From NCBI GenBank assembly GCA_036924085.1, contig JAVGWX010000013.1, positions 41,323,893-41,387,892 on the forward strand: 64,000 nt of DNA, written 5' to 3'. The translations under genes were made by a program, and so were the position numbers. This DNA comes from Ariolimax columbianus. Taxonomy: Eukaryota; Mollusca; Gastropoda; Stylommatophora; Arionidae. Of this stretch, positions 41,354 to 52,378 are shown piece by piece (position 1 is the first letter of the stretch; each line of letters starts with the position of its first letter). Below the pieces are notes generated by a model, which searched no databases, had not been told where the DNA came from, and was given only the letters and a program-made list of their open reading frames with translations.

Positions 41354-43276
41354 CTTCTTCTTCTTCTTCTGCGTACACAGTCAGACAGTAACCATTATTT
41401 TTTCGAAAAAAGCGGCGGTCATCCTGAGACTCTCGCCACTACCATAGAGCTTGTCTTGCAGTTCCACTGGCAATGGCCACATCTGCTCTCTCTGATCCCC
41501 GTATGTCGGGCAGTTCTGCAGCAGATGTTCAGTGGTCATTTTACCAGTACCGCACGGGCATTCGTCGGTACACCCTATCTTCAATTTGTTGAATAGGTGG
41601 TACCTCAGTCTATTGTGGCCAGTGCGAAGTCTGAAGACAACGACCTGCTCTCTTCGGTTCAACTGGTAATAGGCATCGTTTTTGGTGTAACCAGTATGTT
41701 CGGTTTCCCATTTGGTAATGTACCTGGCTTTGATAAGCCGTTTTGACTCTTCGTACGTCATACTGGTATCTGTTTGTGGTAGCCTTGCACCTTCTTTTGC
41801 CAGTCTGTCTGCCTCCTCGTTGCCTTGGATGTTGCAGTGTGACGGAACCCACTGTACCACTACCCTTTTTGGTGCGGACAGCTGGTACAGTTTGCAGAGT
41901 GCTGCTCTTAAGTCATTAAGCTCAGTGTTTTTCTGGCTTTTTAGCGCTGTGACTACGGCGAGAGCATCTGTCAGCAAGACTATGTGGCTCTCATTTTCAC
42001 TGTGTGTTGCCATTTCTTCCACTGCCGCCCTCAGTGCCTCTGCCTCCGCTCTGAAATTGCTTGTGTACTTACCAGTAGCGAATGACAGTGTTATTTTTCT
42101 GCCATTTGGTAGGTTCAGGAATGCTCCTGCCCCTCCGTTCTGTGTAGTGTTTGTTACAGAACCGTCGGTGTATGCATGGGTCCAGTCCATGCTTGGGTAG
42201 CTTTTCGTTATGAAGCTTAGGGTAGTGTCTCTCCTTTCTTTTTCGGTCTGGCAGTTTTTGTTTGCAATACCTGGTATATTTTCTACCACCTCTGGAAATA
42301 TATCCTGCCTCCAAGTAGGTTTTCGTACAGTAGTGATGGGTTTTGGTGTTGTTAGTGCGTTTATGGGATCTTCGTGCATCTTTGCTTTGGCTATTTCTGC
42401 AAAGTTTCTCCGCTTTAGTTTCCCAGTTCCCAAATTGTTTAGCCTCTGGTACATTGGATGGTCCGTCAGTCTTCGGAGTTTCTCTGACTGCAGCTGGGCT
42501 CTGCAGTCTCTTCTGTCGGTCATGGATTGCAGTTTTGTAATCTTTTCAAGTTCTACAATTGGCGTTGACTTCATGCCACCTGTTATGATTCTCATGGCTT
42601 GGTTTTGAAGTTTGTTAACTTTATCGAAGTTCGCCTTCGCTGCTGTTGTCCATGCCGCGATGCCATACTCGAGAACTGGTCTCACTCTTCCAGTGTACAG
42701 TTTCTTTAGTATGCCTTCGTCTGCTCCCCAGCTTGTGCCAGCAAGTTTCCTCATGATCGCCATTCTTTCTCTGGCTTTCATTCGGTTTCTCTCAATCTGA
42801 CTTTTCCATGTCATGCGCCGATCAAATGTGACTCCCAGATAGGTTGGGTTGTCGTTTGGCTGCAGGATTTTGCCATTTAGGCTTAATTTGGTACTTTGGG
42901 GTTTTAATGAGAGCGAGAATATTGTGCACGTGGTTTTCTCCTCGTTTATTTTGACCAGCCATGAGTTCGCCCACTCTTCCAGCGATGTTAGGGCCGTTTG
43001 CATCCGATTTCTTGCTATGGTGAGATTCTTTTCAGAGGTCCACATAGCCAGATCGTCTGCAAACATTGAGCTATGGACTCTTCTTGGTATATTCTCTGTA
43101 ATATCGTTTATATATACCAGGAAGAGTGTGGGTGACAGTACTCCCCCTTGGGGTACTCCCTGCTCGAGTGTCACCTTTTTGCTCATCTGCCCTTGTACTT
43201 GGACTCTGGCCGTTCTTTGTCTGAGGTAGTGGTTGATCCACTTGTACATCTTCCCACAAACATCACTTCTTCTTAG
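41354..43276 (-). mobile_element. I-group LINE inserted in CR1-like LINE, 13-bp TSD
   Basis: The 13-bp sequence accttacctatat flanks the element at 41341-41353 and 43277-43289. On the minus strand the CR1-like protein reads NLGVKIDHIGKV up to the insertion and resumes at IGKVMEQVQVAV, proving the nesting. The insert is 5'-truncated within the RT and ends in a (GAA)n tail. Confidence 0.95.
41381..43249 (-). CDS. RT (partial)-RNase H frame of I-group LINE
   Basis: 622 codons with no interruption, starting within the RT (MYKWINHYLRQRTARVQ, equivalent to residue 148 of the 25256-27559 protein). It has GVPQGGVLSPTLF, SSMFADDLAMW and PTYLGVTFDRRM, then RNase H (HAYTDGSV, AEALRAAVEEM, LLTDALAVV, VPSHCNIQGNEEADRLA) and the Cys/His end CPCGTGKMTTEHLLQNC. 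An extra Ala-Glu pair lies before the catalytic Glu compared with the 24.8-kb copy. The first part of the RT, including its first catalytic Asp, is missing, so it cannot act alone. Start is an internal Met. Confidence 0.9.
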   Translation of the reverse strand: MYKWINHYLRQRTARVQVQGQMSKKVTLEQGVPQGGVLSPTLFLVYINDITENIPRRVHSSMFADDLAMWTSEKNLTIARNRMQTALTSLEEWANSWLVKINEEKTTCTIFSLSLKPQSTKLSLNGKILQPNDNPTYLGVTFDRRMTWKSQIERNRMKARERMAIMRKLAGTSWGADEGILKKLYTGRVRPVLEYGIAAWTTAAKANFDKVNKLQNQAMRIITGGMKSTPIVELEKITKLQSMTDRRDCRAQLQSEKLRRLTDHPMYQRLNNLGTGKLKRRNFAEIAKAKMHEDPINALTTPKPITTVRKPTWRQDIFPEVVENIPGIANKNCQTEKERRDTTLSFITKSYPSMDWTHAYTDGSVTNTTQNGGAGAFLNLPNGRKITLSFATGKYTSNFRAEAEALRAAVEEMATHSENESHIVLLTDALAVVTALKSQKNTELNDLRAALCKLYQLSAPKRVVVQWVPSHCNIQGNEEADRLAKEGARLPQTDTSMTYEESKRLIKARYITKWETEHTGYTKNDAYYQLNRREQVVVFRLRTGHNRLRYHLFNKLKIGCTDECPCGTGKMTTEHLLQNCPTYGDQREQMWPLPVELQDKLYGSGESLRMTAAFFEKIMVTV

Positions 43277-43365
43277 ACCTTACCTATATGATCTATTTTA
43301 ACCCCTAGGTTCCTTTCTTTATCTATCTTTCTAATATTGTTTTCTCTCAATAAACGTTAGCGCGA
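43277..43365 (-). pseudogene. CR1-like LINE, upstream piece
   Basis: Minus-strand frame RLLRENNIRKIDKERNLGVK followed by IDHIGKV, continuing into the piece at 40795-41353 after removal of the inserted LINE and one TSD copy. Truncated at its 5' side near 43365. Confidence 0.8.
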
Positions 43366-43394
43366 AATAACACACTGCGTTGTTGTTTGTACAT

Positions 43395-43845
43395 CGTTTC
43401 AGAAGAGAACCGCATTGTCATCTGTCAATCCTGGAGTGGATTCGTAGATCGCTGACCAAACCCGAGCCCGAAAGCGTATGTGGCTCCGAGAGCAGAAAAA
43501 CACATTTGTCTTTACTTTCATGTCGCTTGTTTCCGTACAGCTTCCCTGATTCTTGTCTGCTCCATATAAATCGCGACAGAAGAGATTTTCCTTCGACAGG
43601 CAGAGCGATCAGCAGCAGTGTTCCCTCAACCATCAGAGTCAAGGCCGCAGTTTTTCAGTGAAGCTTCCAGAGTTTCTTTGTAACGTTTTAATTTGCCACC
43701 ACGAGCTCGCTTGCCTGACTCAAGCTTACCATATCATATTTTCTTTGGGAGCTGCTCATCTGACATGTGGACAAAAAAACTTCTGCATATGTAATCCTGT
43801 CTTGCCATTTTGTGTTCAGCAGTTTCCTTAGCTGCTAGATGGAGT
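43395..43845 (-). pseudogene. LINE C-terminus with zinc-finger-like end
   Basis: Minus strand: LRKLLNTKWQDRITYAEVF, then HMSDEQLPKKI, stop, YGKLESGKRARGGKLKRYKE, TLEASLKNCGLDSDG, and an end containing GLVSDLRIHSRIDR, resembling the C2H2-like terminus of several LINE proteins. Stops and frame changes are present. Confidence 0.7.
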
Positions 43846-43899
43846 GTCTAAAAGGTTTCCAAGGAAGCGAGGTCGCGGTGGATCAGGGTGTCTTATGAT

Positions 43900-44281
43900 C
43901 TCTGATCACTCTTATCAACATATTGATCTTACAACGGAATCAGTGGAGATGTGGTTTTACAGAGGGATGATGCACATACCAGAGATTGCAGAGAAGACGA
44001 ATGATACATTTAAAGAAGAGCCACAAATACACATACAACAAATTGCAAAGAGCAGAACAAGGCAGTCATTCTTTTTCGGGCATATTATGAGAAGAGGCGG
44101 CTTGGAGAACGCTGTGACAACGGGAAAGATGGCAGAGAAGAGAGACAGAGGAAGGCAGAGAAAAAAGATGTTGGACAACCTGATAGAATGGCAGGGGCGA
44201 CAATCAACAACAGAGTTGGTAAACGACACACGTGATAGTAGTGGATGGAGGTCCATGATCGTCAACCGGCAAGGCACCTGA
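43900..44281 (+). pseudogene. LINE C-terminus
   Basis: The open frame 43844-44281 contains LTTESVEMWFYRGMMHIPEI, SRTRQSFFFGHIMRRGGLEN, AVTTGKMAEKRDRGRQRKKM and WRSMIVNRQGT. This is a common LINE C-terminal region (FGHIMRRxxLE..VTTGKxxGRRxRGRQR). Everything upstream in the LINE is missing; the first 20 or so codons of the frame look unrelated. Confidence 0.8.
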
Positions 44282-44464
44282 TGATAATCATCTTACAAGT
44301 CCCATAGTAGAAACTGCCGTCGAAGATGAAGTGTTATCAGACTTCATTTTGTTAAGTCACAACTTGTGTGAGGTATAGTGGACAGTTCCCTTTCTCGATG
44401 CCTTTCTTTCCTTAACCGCAGGACGAATACACATTTGAAAACGTACCGCCTATACAGCTGACGG
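44282..44464. other. Possible SINE body next to tRNA-like sequence
   Basis: No coding feature. On the minus strand it follows the tRNA-like sequence at 44465-44540 directly and could be the body of a tRNA-derived SINE, but there is no second copy in the window to confirm this. Confidence 0.35.
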
Positions 44465-44540
44465 GAGCCGGTAGCGGGATATGAACCTCTACCCTTCCCT
44501 TGAAAGGCGAGTGCTCTATTACTACACTAATCAGACGCTC
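44465..44540 (-). repeat. tRNA-Glu-like pseudogene or SINE head
   Basis: Minus strand, 76 nt, from gagcgtctgattagtgtagt to ctaccggctc. It contains a D-arm-like ttagtgtagtaatagagc, ctcgcctttcaagg around a TTC anticodon position, and a B-box-like aggttcatatccc. The first and last bases (gagc/gctc) can pair. Arm pairing is imperfect, so a functional tRNA is unlikely. Confidence 0.5.
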
Positions 44541-45212
44541 TACGATAGTCGTACCAAGGTTAAAACGAATAACACCTATATAACCTTCCAAGAAACTGTT
44601 CTGTATCCCCTAAGGCCGAGAAACAGAAACAGACCAAAATGCAACGGGAGATTAGAGTTAAAGTTAGAGACCAACACAGGAAACAAGGAAGAGATGGATA
44701 GATCTGAAACGAATGGTTCAATATAAAATAATTGGACGTGAATTGGTTGGATAAATGTGCCGTACATGGAACTAAAATCTCTGGCCTTTATTTGATTGGA
44801 CCAACTAAACATGTCGTCAAATGCAATTAAAGAAAGTTGTCTCCTAGGCTAGCAATCTTATCATGATTAGATCATATTTTTTTAAAACTGTCACTGCACT
44901 ATTCGGAAAACGAATTGTTGTTACTATCCCAGCTTTAATGATGAGCATTTGATTTACTTAGAGTGGAAAAAACAATAAATCAATCGATCTTTCCCCTGTT
45001 CTAGGAAAATGAAACACCAGGATAAAAACTGAAATTGATGATCCGTATGGCGAGCCGTACTTTAAGTGTAATGACGATATGAAGTCTTATACATCTTTTT
45101 ATCTTCATGTTATTTTGCCCCAGTTATTGAAACACAGACCAGGTACTATTTGATCCTCTGTCCTGACCTCTTGTAAGGAAATATGCACTTAACCAATCGC
45201 AATGCTAGTTTC
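44541..45212. other. No gene recognised
   Basis: About 670 bp of AT-rich sequence with only short frames. Confidence 0.5.
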
Positions 45213-45442
45213 GAAGGACATGTGTTTATTTGAAGGGGTAGCCACTTAGAGGGTAACCGAAGGACATGTGTGTATTTGAAGTGGTAGCCCCTTAGATGGT
45301 AACCGAAGGACATGTGTTTATTTGAAAGGGTAGCCAATTAGAGGGTAACCGAAGGACATGTGTTTATTTGAAGGGGGAGCCACTTAGAGGGTAACCGAAG
45401 GACATGTGTTTTTTTTAGGGGTAGCCACTTAGAGTGTAACCC
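45213..45442. repeat. 46-bp minisatellite
   Basis: Five tandem units at an exact 46-bp spacing (gaaggacatgtg at 45213, 45259, 45305, 45351, 45397). The unit includes tgtttatttgaaggggtagc followed by cacttagagggtaacc. The first and last units are degraded at their edges. Confidence 0.93.
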
Positions 45443-45559
45443 AGATTTAGCGGAATTTTCCTGGCAAATTGGAAATTCTTCCATATACATCTCCTGTAAT
45501 ATCTTCAAGTTTTAAATATAAACAGAGCATCACTATCTTTTATCCACTTGTATTTTTAG

Positions 45560-45810
45560 ACGTAGTTATCTGTCGCGTGCCAGCTTTGTCGTCGATGTTG
45601 TTGTCGTTCCGTGTTTCTTCAGCGTCTCACTTACACCATCCATCCATGTTTTTCGTGGTCTCCCTCCTGCTCTGCAACCCTGGTGTCTGGTATTGTAGAT
45701 ACGAGCAGCTGGTAACTTTGGTTTCATTCTTGTCCTGTGTTCGAACTATTTTGTTTCTCTGATTTTCTATGTAATCCATGCACAGTGTTGCACCCACTCT
45801 GTCTGATTTT
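45560..45810 (-). pseudogene. LINE C-terminal fragment
   Basis: Minus-strand frame with NKIVRTQDKNETKVTS, SRRETTKNMDGWCK, stop, DAEETRNDNNIDDKAGTRQ. This resembles a LINE end of the form GRPRKTWMDGVxETLKKRG. Decayed; family not assigned. Confidence 0.55.
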
Positions 45811-45821
45811 TCGGGTTTTTT

Positions 45822-46062
45822 TTGCGCTCGCCTTATTTTTCTATTCCCCAAGGCGTTGTGCGTTGCACTGTGGTTTTTATTTTGCGCCTGTCGGCCCAGT
45901 GCATCCGACTTCAGCATTCATTTTATGTAAGGGTCTTCTTCCTCCTGCATTGTCTAAGGGTTTGTTTCCCCGGGGTAACGGCCGGGGCTGTGGTAGGGAT
46001 CGAACCCAGCACCTTCAGGTTATGAGCCGTATCACTTAACCACCAGCCCACGCCGTCCCCTG
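45822..46062 (-). mobile_element. tRNA-derived SINE, inverted copy
   Basis: Minus-strand copy of the SINE at 28930-29200. It reads gacggcgtgggctggtggtt, gctgggttcgatccctacca (B-box region), cggccgttaccccgggg, gtcggatgcactgggccgac and cgccttggggaatagaaaa. Better preserved in its tRNA head than the other copy. Confidence 0.85.
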
Positions 46063-46269
46063 TGTGTCTGTCTGTCTCTGTATCCATACTACTGTCGGAC
46101 TTGTCATCATTGTTAGTGCATATGATTCTACCTTGTGTTCCAGGCCTGACGCCAATATACTTTTTATAAGAATATGTATTAGTCAATGGTCGCTTTCTTT
46201 GTTTGCGTTGAAGGTTTCATGTAAAATTCACGTAAATGTGAGCCTCATTGCGACAAGAGATAGGTTCCG
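46063..46269. other. Short unassigned spacer
   Basis: tgtctgtctg microsatellite near 46063-46080; no gene. Confidence 0.5.
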
Positions 46270-48780
46270 TTTTGGGCCAGCCCTCTTCAGGTAATAGTAC
46301 ATATCATAACTGGCTACGTACAACTTCGACAACGATTCAAGTGTATGCACCAACAGCAGACAAAGACAAACAAGAGGATGCCGATTTATATGACAACCTT
46401 CATGAAGTCCTCCGGCGACGCCACAGTTATTAGTTATTACAAAATCATTACTGGCGACTTTAATGCCAGAAAAGGGCCTCGCCAACATGGTGAAACATAT
46501 TTGGGGCCACACTCTGGAGAATCAAGGAACGACGCAAGTCACAGACTGACCACCTTTTGTGAATCAAATTGACTGTTTCCCTGTAACAGCTTTTTCCAGA
46601 AGTCCATCCACAAGAAGTACACATATAGGATCCAGTGGATTTCATCGCCATGATATTGACCATGTCTTGTCCAATCGTAGTTCGGCAACTGATGTCTCAG
46701 TGATTGGTTCCTTCTGCACTAGAAGCGACCATCGCCTCTTCTGTGCTCGTTTCCACTTTGCTCTAAAATGTATAGTTTCATCAGCAGCGATCATACCGTG
46801 GTCCAGAGACGCTCATCGATCTCTCGATTTGTACCACCCTCGCAGCTAGCGTGCATCTAGGAGCTTCTATCGACACCGACATCGATGCTGACTATGTAAA
46901 TCTGATTGCAACAATCATATCGATTTCAAAGGCAGCCAGTCTTTCAGCATCGACTCACACCACATATCGTATTTCACCTACCACTCGAGCTTTGGTAGAG
47001 GAGCGGCGTAAGATGGCTCTCTCTCAAAACAACCACACAAGCCTTAAGCAAAAGCTCAAAGAATATCATGGAAACTTTGCCCGTGAATGTCTACTCAAAG
47101 CTGCTGAATATCGGCGCAGCATTAATTTAGCTACTCATAGCCTTCCTGAACACCGCCAAATCATTCCTTGTCTGACAGCTTCCAATGGATCTCGCAGAAC
47201 ATCACTGCTGGGCATGGAGTTAATAATGAAAGCATACTGCACAAAACTGTTCAGATCATCAGAAACCCCTTCAATTGCCTTCCCATTCCACTTTACCCCC
47301 TCTTCCAGACATCTTACCCTTAGAAATTCGCCGTGCTGTCGAGTCAATGCTACCTAGAAAATTCCCAGGTGAAGATGGCATCACTGCGAAGGTCATCCGG
47401 GATTGCGGTCTACCCCTTTACCAAGAACTAGCGCCACATTTGACACGCTATCTTCATTCGGGAGGAACACCTGCTGCCTGGCACAACTCGAGGATAACAC
47501 TATTGCGCAAGAAAGGAGACAAAGAGGATCTAGTAAACTATCGCCCAATTACTCTCTTTTCGGTCCCTTACAAGCTGTTTACAAAATGCATCTTTGCTAG
47601 AGTCCGCACCACTCTCGAAGAATCGCAACCAGTGGAACAGACAAGCTTTCGGCGTTCGTACATCACAATGGACCACATTTCAACCTGTTGCCGCCGTATT
47701 GAGGCAGCCTGAGAGTTCCAGACGTCTTTGATATTCACCTTCATTGACTATAAAAATGCTTTCGACTCTGTAGAACCACACTTAGTCTGGCGTTCACTGT
47801 TGGAACAAGGTGTAGATCCTCGTTGCATTAGAGTTTTGGCCAACAGTTCTACGAACTGCACTGCCACATTTCGTCCCTTCCAACGTCCAATTGTGGTACC
47901 ATTTCAAAAATAGTACACCAGGGCGATCCTATCTCACCGAACCTCTTCTTTGCATGTTTGGAATCAGTCATTAGTCGATGCAACTGGGAGACCTTTGGTA
48001 TCCTTATTTGCAGTAGACGCCTCAATCATCTTCGATTTGCCGATGACATAGTGCTCATTACAAAGCCCGCAGCAGAAGCCAACCAAATGATGCAGCTACT
48101 CGATGGAGAGGACATGAAAGCAAGTCTGGAGATGAATATATCGAAGACCAAAGTGTTGCGCAATCGCTTTACCACTTGTGATCCAGTCTTCCTTGGCGAA
48201 GTACGATTAGAGGATGTCAACGAGGACATTTATGTTGGAAGTCTTTTCAATATGGAGAATAACATAGAACCTTAACTGACAAGACGTTGTCTCGCGGATT
48301 CGGTAGCCTTCTTATCTATTAACATGGTCCTAGGCGGCTGTCATGACCAAGACCTACAAACATCTCTCTTCAATTCCACTGTACTCACTGCGATGTGTTA
48401 CGGTGCCGAGACGGGGACACACGTCGGAATCACGCCCCGGAACCAACGTATGTAAGATCTCCACAATTCTGACATAAGGCGATTGTTCCTGGTAAAGGAT
48501 GCGATGATCCATGCAAAAAAGACAAAACGTAGGTAGGGAGGTCACATATTGCGACGAAATGAAGGTCAATGGAGCACAACGGCAGCAGTCTGGTACCCCA
48601 GGGGTAAGAAGAGACCACGGGGAAGACTTCCAATGCGTTGCTCAGAGTCCCTTGCTTTACGCTGCTACATCCGAGATGCATATAGAGGAGCACTTACCAC
48701 GCATTGGACTTCCGTGGCCCAAGACAGGGTCAGCTGGAGACGAAGTTGGGACCCGCAGCTACGTCATTAAAATCAAGATA
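46270..48780 (+). pseudogene. RTE-1-like LINE, degenerate but near complete
   Basis: Endonuclease words in three frames: TTIQVYAPTADKDKQEDADL, KIITGDFNARKGPRQHGETY, GFHRHDIDHVLSNRSSATDV and FCTRSDHRLFCARFHFALK. RT: FPGEDGITAKVIRDCG, VNYRPITLFSVPYKLFTKCI, a degraded EQTSFRRSYITMDHIS, FTFIDYKNAFDSVEPH, an RFADDIVLITK active site (about 48035) and DIYVGSLFNMENNIEP. C-terminus: RRNEGQWSTTAAVWYPRGKK and RPRGRLPMRCSE, like the RTE-1 end. At least two stops and several frameshifts make it dead. Nearly the whole protein can be followed, unlike the other relics. Confidence 0.85.
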
Positions 48781-48859
48781 TCAGTCATTAGAAGCATACC
48801 AGGTCAGGAACATCATGTTCTACTTCACTGCTATACTGAGGGCTTATCACGATTCGTAC

Positions 48860-50634
48860 TTCGTCTTGTTTTGGTAACTTTGGAGCACGCAAAAGTTATG
48901 AAAATGAGCAACGGCTTTTAAAGCTCTGTGTCTACCGTGGACTTTGTGTGACCAAATCCTATTTTTAGACCAACAGCAACAAAAGGTATTATGGATGCAA
49001 CCACGATCCACGCCCAGGCATCAGCTTGATCTGAATTTTTTGAGGTCTTTTCTCAAATCTGATCCTCACATGTTAATATCAAAGAGCAAACTGTGACACA
49101 GACCATGAACTGGTTCGATGCAAAATGTAATGGCAATCAAGAAAGTTCCATCACATCAGACACAAAGGTAAACCACACATAGACACGAGTAAAATGTCAG
49201 ATCCTGCACTAATCAATTACTTTAACGGCACCTTCGAGGAAACTCTCAAAATTCCACAACATAAACATGCGAACTTTGGAAAAAAACATCATTGGTACCG
49301 AATTTGTTACTCCAGGTAGAGAGACTGCTAAAACCAAATCACTGATTCGAAGCAAAAATAAATATGACACCCCTCACGAGACAAAGCGCGCTGATCTTGA
49401 ATAAATACAAGCGCCTTGCAAACGCCGTTATTCTGCAAATTCTTAGTCCACCAGGTGCCAACTTTAACAGGTATCTCGCATCTGTGCAAATGAGTACTCG
49501 TTCCAGCTCAGTGAAAACATCCAGGCTCCAGCACAAACTGGAAAATTCAAAAAAATATATTGTGGAATTAAACTGTATTATTCGTTGCACTTGCAAAAGC
49601 ACCCTCAAATCCCTCTTTGACGAAAAAATAACTGTACAAGGAAGGGAGATAAAGCGACAATTTGCGCACTCTGTGGTATTTACTCCTTCGGAAGTACTGT
49701 ATCTGTAACAGCCTTTGATACTTTTCAAGGTTACCATAGAATGGAGGAGCTAGACGTCGAGCCATTTTTAGAAGATGTCAAAAAAGCCATTGGCAACTTG
49801 GCCCTGGGCAGAAGAGTAGACAGCGACGGGATCCAACCTGACCTCATCAAAGCCTGTAATGACACACTCTTGAACCCGCTGCACATGCTGCTATGCTAGG
49901 GTTGAACAAAATCCATCGTACTTCAAAACATAAGGGATTCAAAGATTGTCACACTATACACATATAAAGATGATGGAAGTAACTACAATAAGGACAGAGA
50001 CACGTCACTATTCAGTGTTTTTGGCAAAATGTTTAACACACTGCTGCAGCTAATAGTGCATTTCATGAGGATATGAAAGGAACAGTCCAATTTTACGGTA
50101 ATGCATCACAGCCATTCAGTATTCACAGTGGTGTTAAACAAGTCAGCGTTCTGGCCCCAACATTATTCGGAATCGTCTTTGCTCTACTATGGAATTACGC
50201 ATTTGGTAATGAAAAAAAGGATAATTTACCTTCAAACTAGATCAGATGGTTATATGTTTAATCTTTAGATACTAAATGCTAAGACCAAGATCACAGAAGT
50301 TACTGTCAGGGACTTGTTATTTGTTGATTATGCTGCAATTGTCATTCAGAGAAAGTAAAATCTCCTTAGCTTGATAGCTCGTTATTTACAGGCGTGCAAA
50401 AAAGTGACTTCCCAACAGGCCTGAATGAAACAAATGTGCTGGTACAAAATATAGATGTCACTGCAGAAATCAACAACTACGGATTAGCCTCTGTGGACCA
50501 GTTCACTTACCTGGGGTCCTTCATCAACGATAAGCTCTCACTAGACACCGAAATAGGATATCGCATAGACAAAACTGCTGCCGTATTTTCCGGTCTTACA
50601 ACGTGTCTGGGAAAATCTTAAAACGTGCAGCCTA
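48860..50634 (+). pseudogene. RTE-like LINE relic, right copy with endonuclease end
   Basis: The right-hand equivalent of 1-1320, extended leftwards. From 48860 it shows an endonuclease remnant (FGARKSYENEQRLLKLCVYR; GLCVTKSYF), then the linker DTSKMSDPALINYFNGTFEE at about 49180-49240, and continues without a visible break across 49314 into the linker, RT and thumb (FTYLGSFINDKLSLDTEI). This continuity shows that 49314 is only the image of the window start, not a junction. It shares the stops and frame changes of the left copy; only a few base differences were seen. Confidence 0.8.
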
Positions 50635-50743
50635 GACCAAGGCATGGTCTACAATACCCGTGTCCTCAGTACGCTCCTATATGTTAGCAAAACGTGGAAA
50701 CCTATGGCGAACAAGAGCATAAGTTCAACACTTTCCATATCAG

Positions 50744-52364
50744 GTCAGGTGAGGTCATCCCGTAACCGATGAGGTCGTTGGGGCACACATGAAGACATCC
50801 TCGCAACACCACGTCTCCCTTCTCTGTCAGCGGCCGCTGCCTGAACCTCTTCTGGTCAGAGATTGGTCCATTCTATTAGGTTGTCCTGCTACCTCTTTTT
50901 GGGACGGCCTCTTCGTCGTCTGCTTGCACCTTTCCGTGGAGGATCGTATTTGCAAAACCAATTGATCTCGAAATGTGACCGTACCAAGCGAGTTTCCTTC
51001 TTTTGACAGTTGCCAAGAGGTCTTTAAAAGGCCCTATTTCTGTTGTAATTATATCTCGTATTTCCTCATTTGTAACTTGATCTTTGTACGTGACGTTTAA
51101 AAATCTTCGAAAACATATCATCTGCAGGGCCTGTATCCTTCACTGAAGGTCAGCTGTAACTGTCCATGTCTCACAAGCATAGAGGAATATTGACAGGACA
51201 AGTGTACGTATTAATCTGATTTTCGTGCCTAGTGCTAACCGTTTGTTTTGCCAGATTTTGTTGAGCCGTGCAAGCGTCGCTATTGTCTGCGCTATTCTGG
51301 CCAACACCTCACATTTTGATCCTGTATCACTGACAATCGACCCTAGATATTTAAAACGGTCAACCACTTCGAGTTCCTGACCGTTAGCTTTTATCCTGCT
51401 GTTGAAGCCTCGGTGTTGTTGGTCATTATGTTTTTCTTTCAAGCGTTTATCTCCATACCATAGTCAAGAGTTGTTTCGTCTAGCCTTCTGACCCATTCCT
51501 GGAGTTCTGCTTCTGAACCCGCCAACCCGTCGATATAATCTGCAGAACTAATGTTGGGAATCATTCGGCACCCTATCTTGACAGTACCAATGTGACCTCC
51601 AAGGGCCTCACTCATAATTCCTTCAAGCAATATATTGAAAAGAGTTGGAGAGAGTGTACATCGCTGTGTCACACCAACTGATGTGCGAAACCAATCCCCT
51701 CGACTACCATTTACAAGAACTGCTCTGGACGCTTTGTAATACAGGTGTTCAAGGACCTTTATAATATGTCCGTTGATTTTATATATTTTCATGGTTGCCC
51801 ATAGCGCTTTATGCCATACCCTATCAAACGCCTTCTTAAAATCAATAAACACACGATACAGTTTTTGCTGCAGTTCTAGATATTTCTCGCTTAGCAACCT
51901 TAAATTAAATATATGTTCTGTAGTGCTTCTTCCCTGTCTGAACCCTGCTTGCTCCTCGGCAATGATGTTCTCTGCTTGAGGTTTCAATCGGTCGAGGATC
52001 AATCTAAGCATGACCTTGCTAAGGTGGCTAATGAGGCTTATTGTTCTGTAATGTTGGCACAGCTTTAGGTTTCCAGACTTATGTAACGGTATAACCATTG
52101 ACTTTGTCCATAAGTCCGGCCAATTTCCTGTCGCCCATATTCTGTGGCAGATGTTTTTCAGGCCTTTCCCCATTACCTCTCCATTTGCCTGTAAGATATT
52201 GTCCACGCCGGCCACATTTCCTCTTCTCAATGTCGTTACCGCTGCATTACCACATCATTCGTTGTCAGTTGGTTATCCTCTATAGTTGTGATGATAGAGG
52301 GATGGTTTTCTCAGGTTCGTTTCGTCCTTCATAGTTATATAACTTTTCATCTACGGCGCATGTA
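50744..52364 (-). pseudogene. Pentamer-tailed LINE, right copy of 1430-3050
   Basis: Same RT (52230-51439), thumb (51442-51140) and C-terminal (51121-50876) pieces with the same frame breaks and the same degraded active site (SSADYID). The thumb keeps ACETWTV, which the left copy has lost. Confidence 0.85.
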
Positions 52365-52378
52365 ATCCATCCTTGATA

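Noticed and set aside
41712..42608. Plus-strand frames of 162 and 132 codons (repeated at 26338-27228 on minus)
   Set aside because: These are antisense shadows of the I-group LINE RNase H; they recur wherever that LINE occurs.
45213..45442. CRISPR-like array
   Set aside because: 46-bp contiguous tandem units without variable spacers; an ordinary minisatellite.
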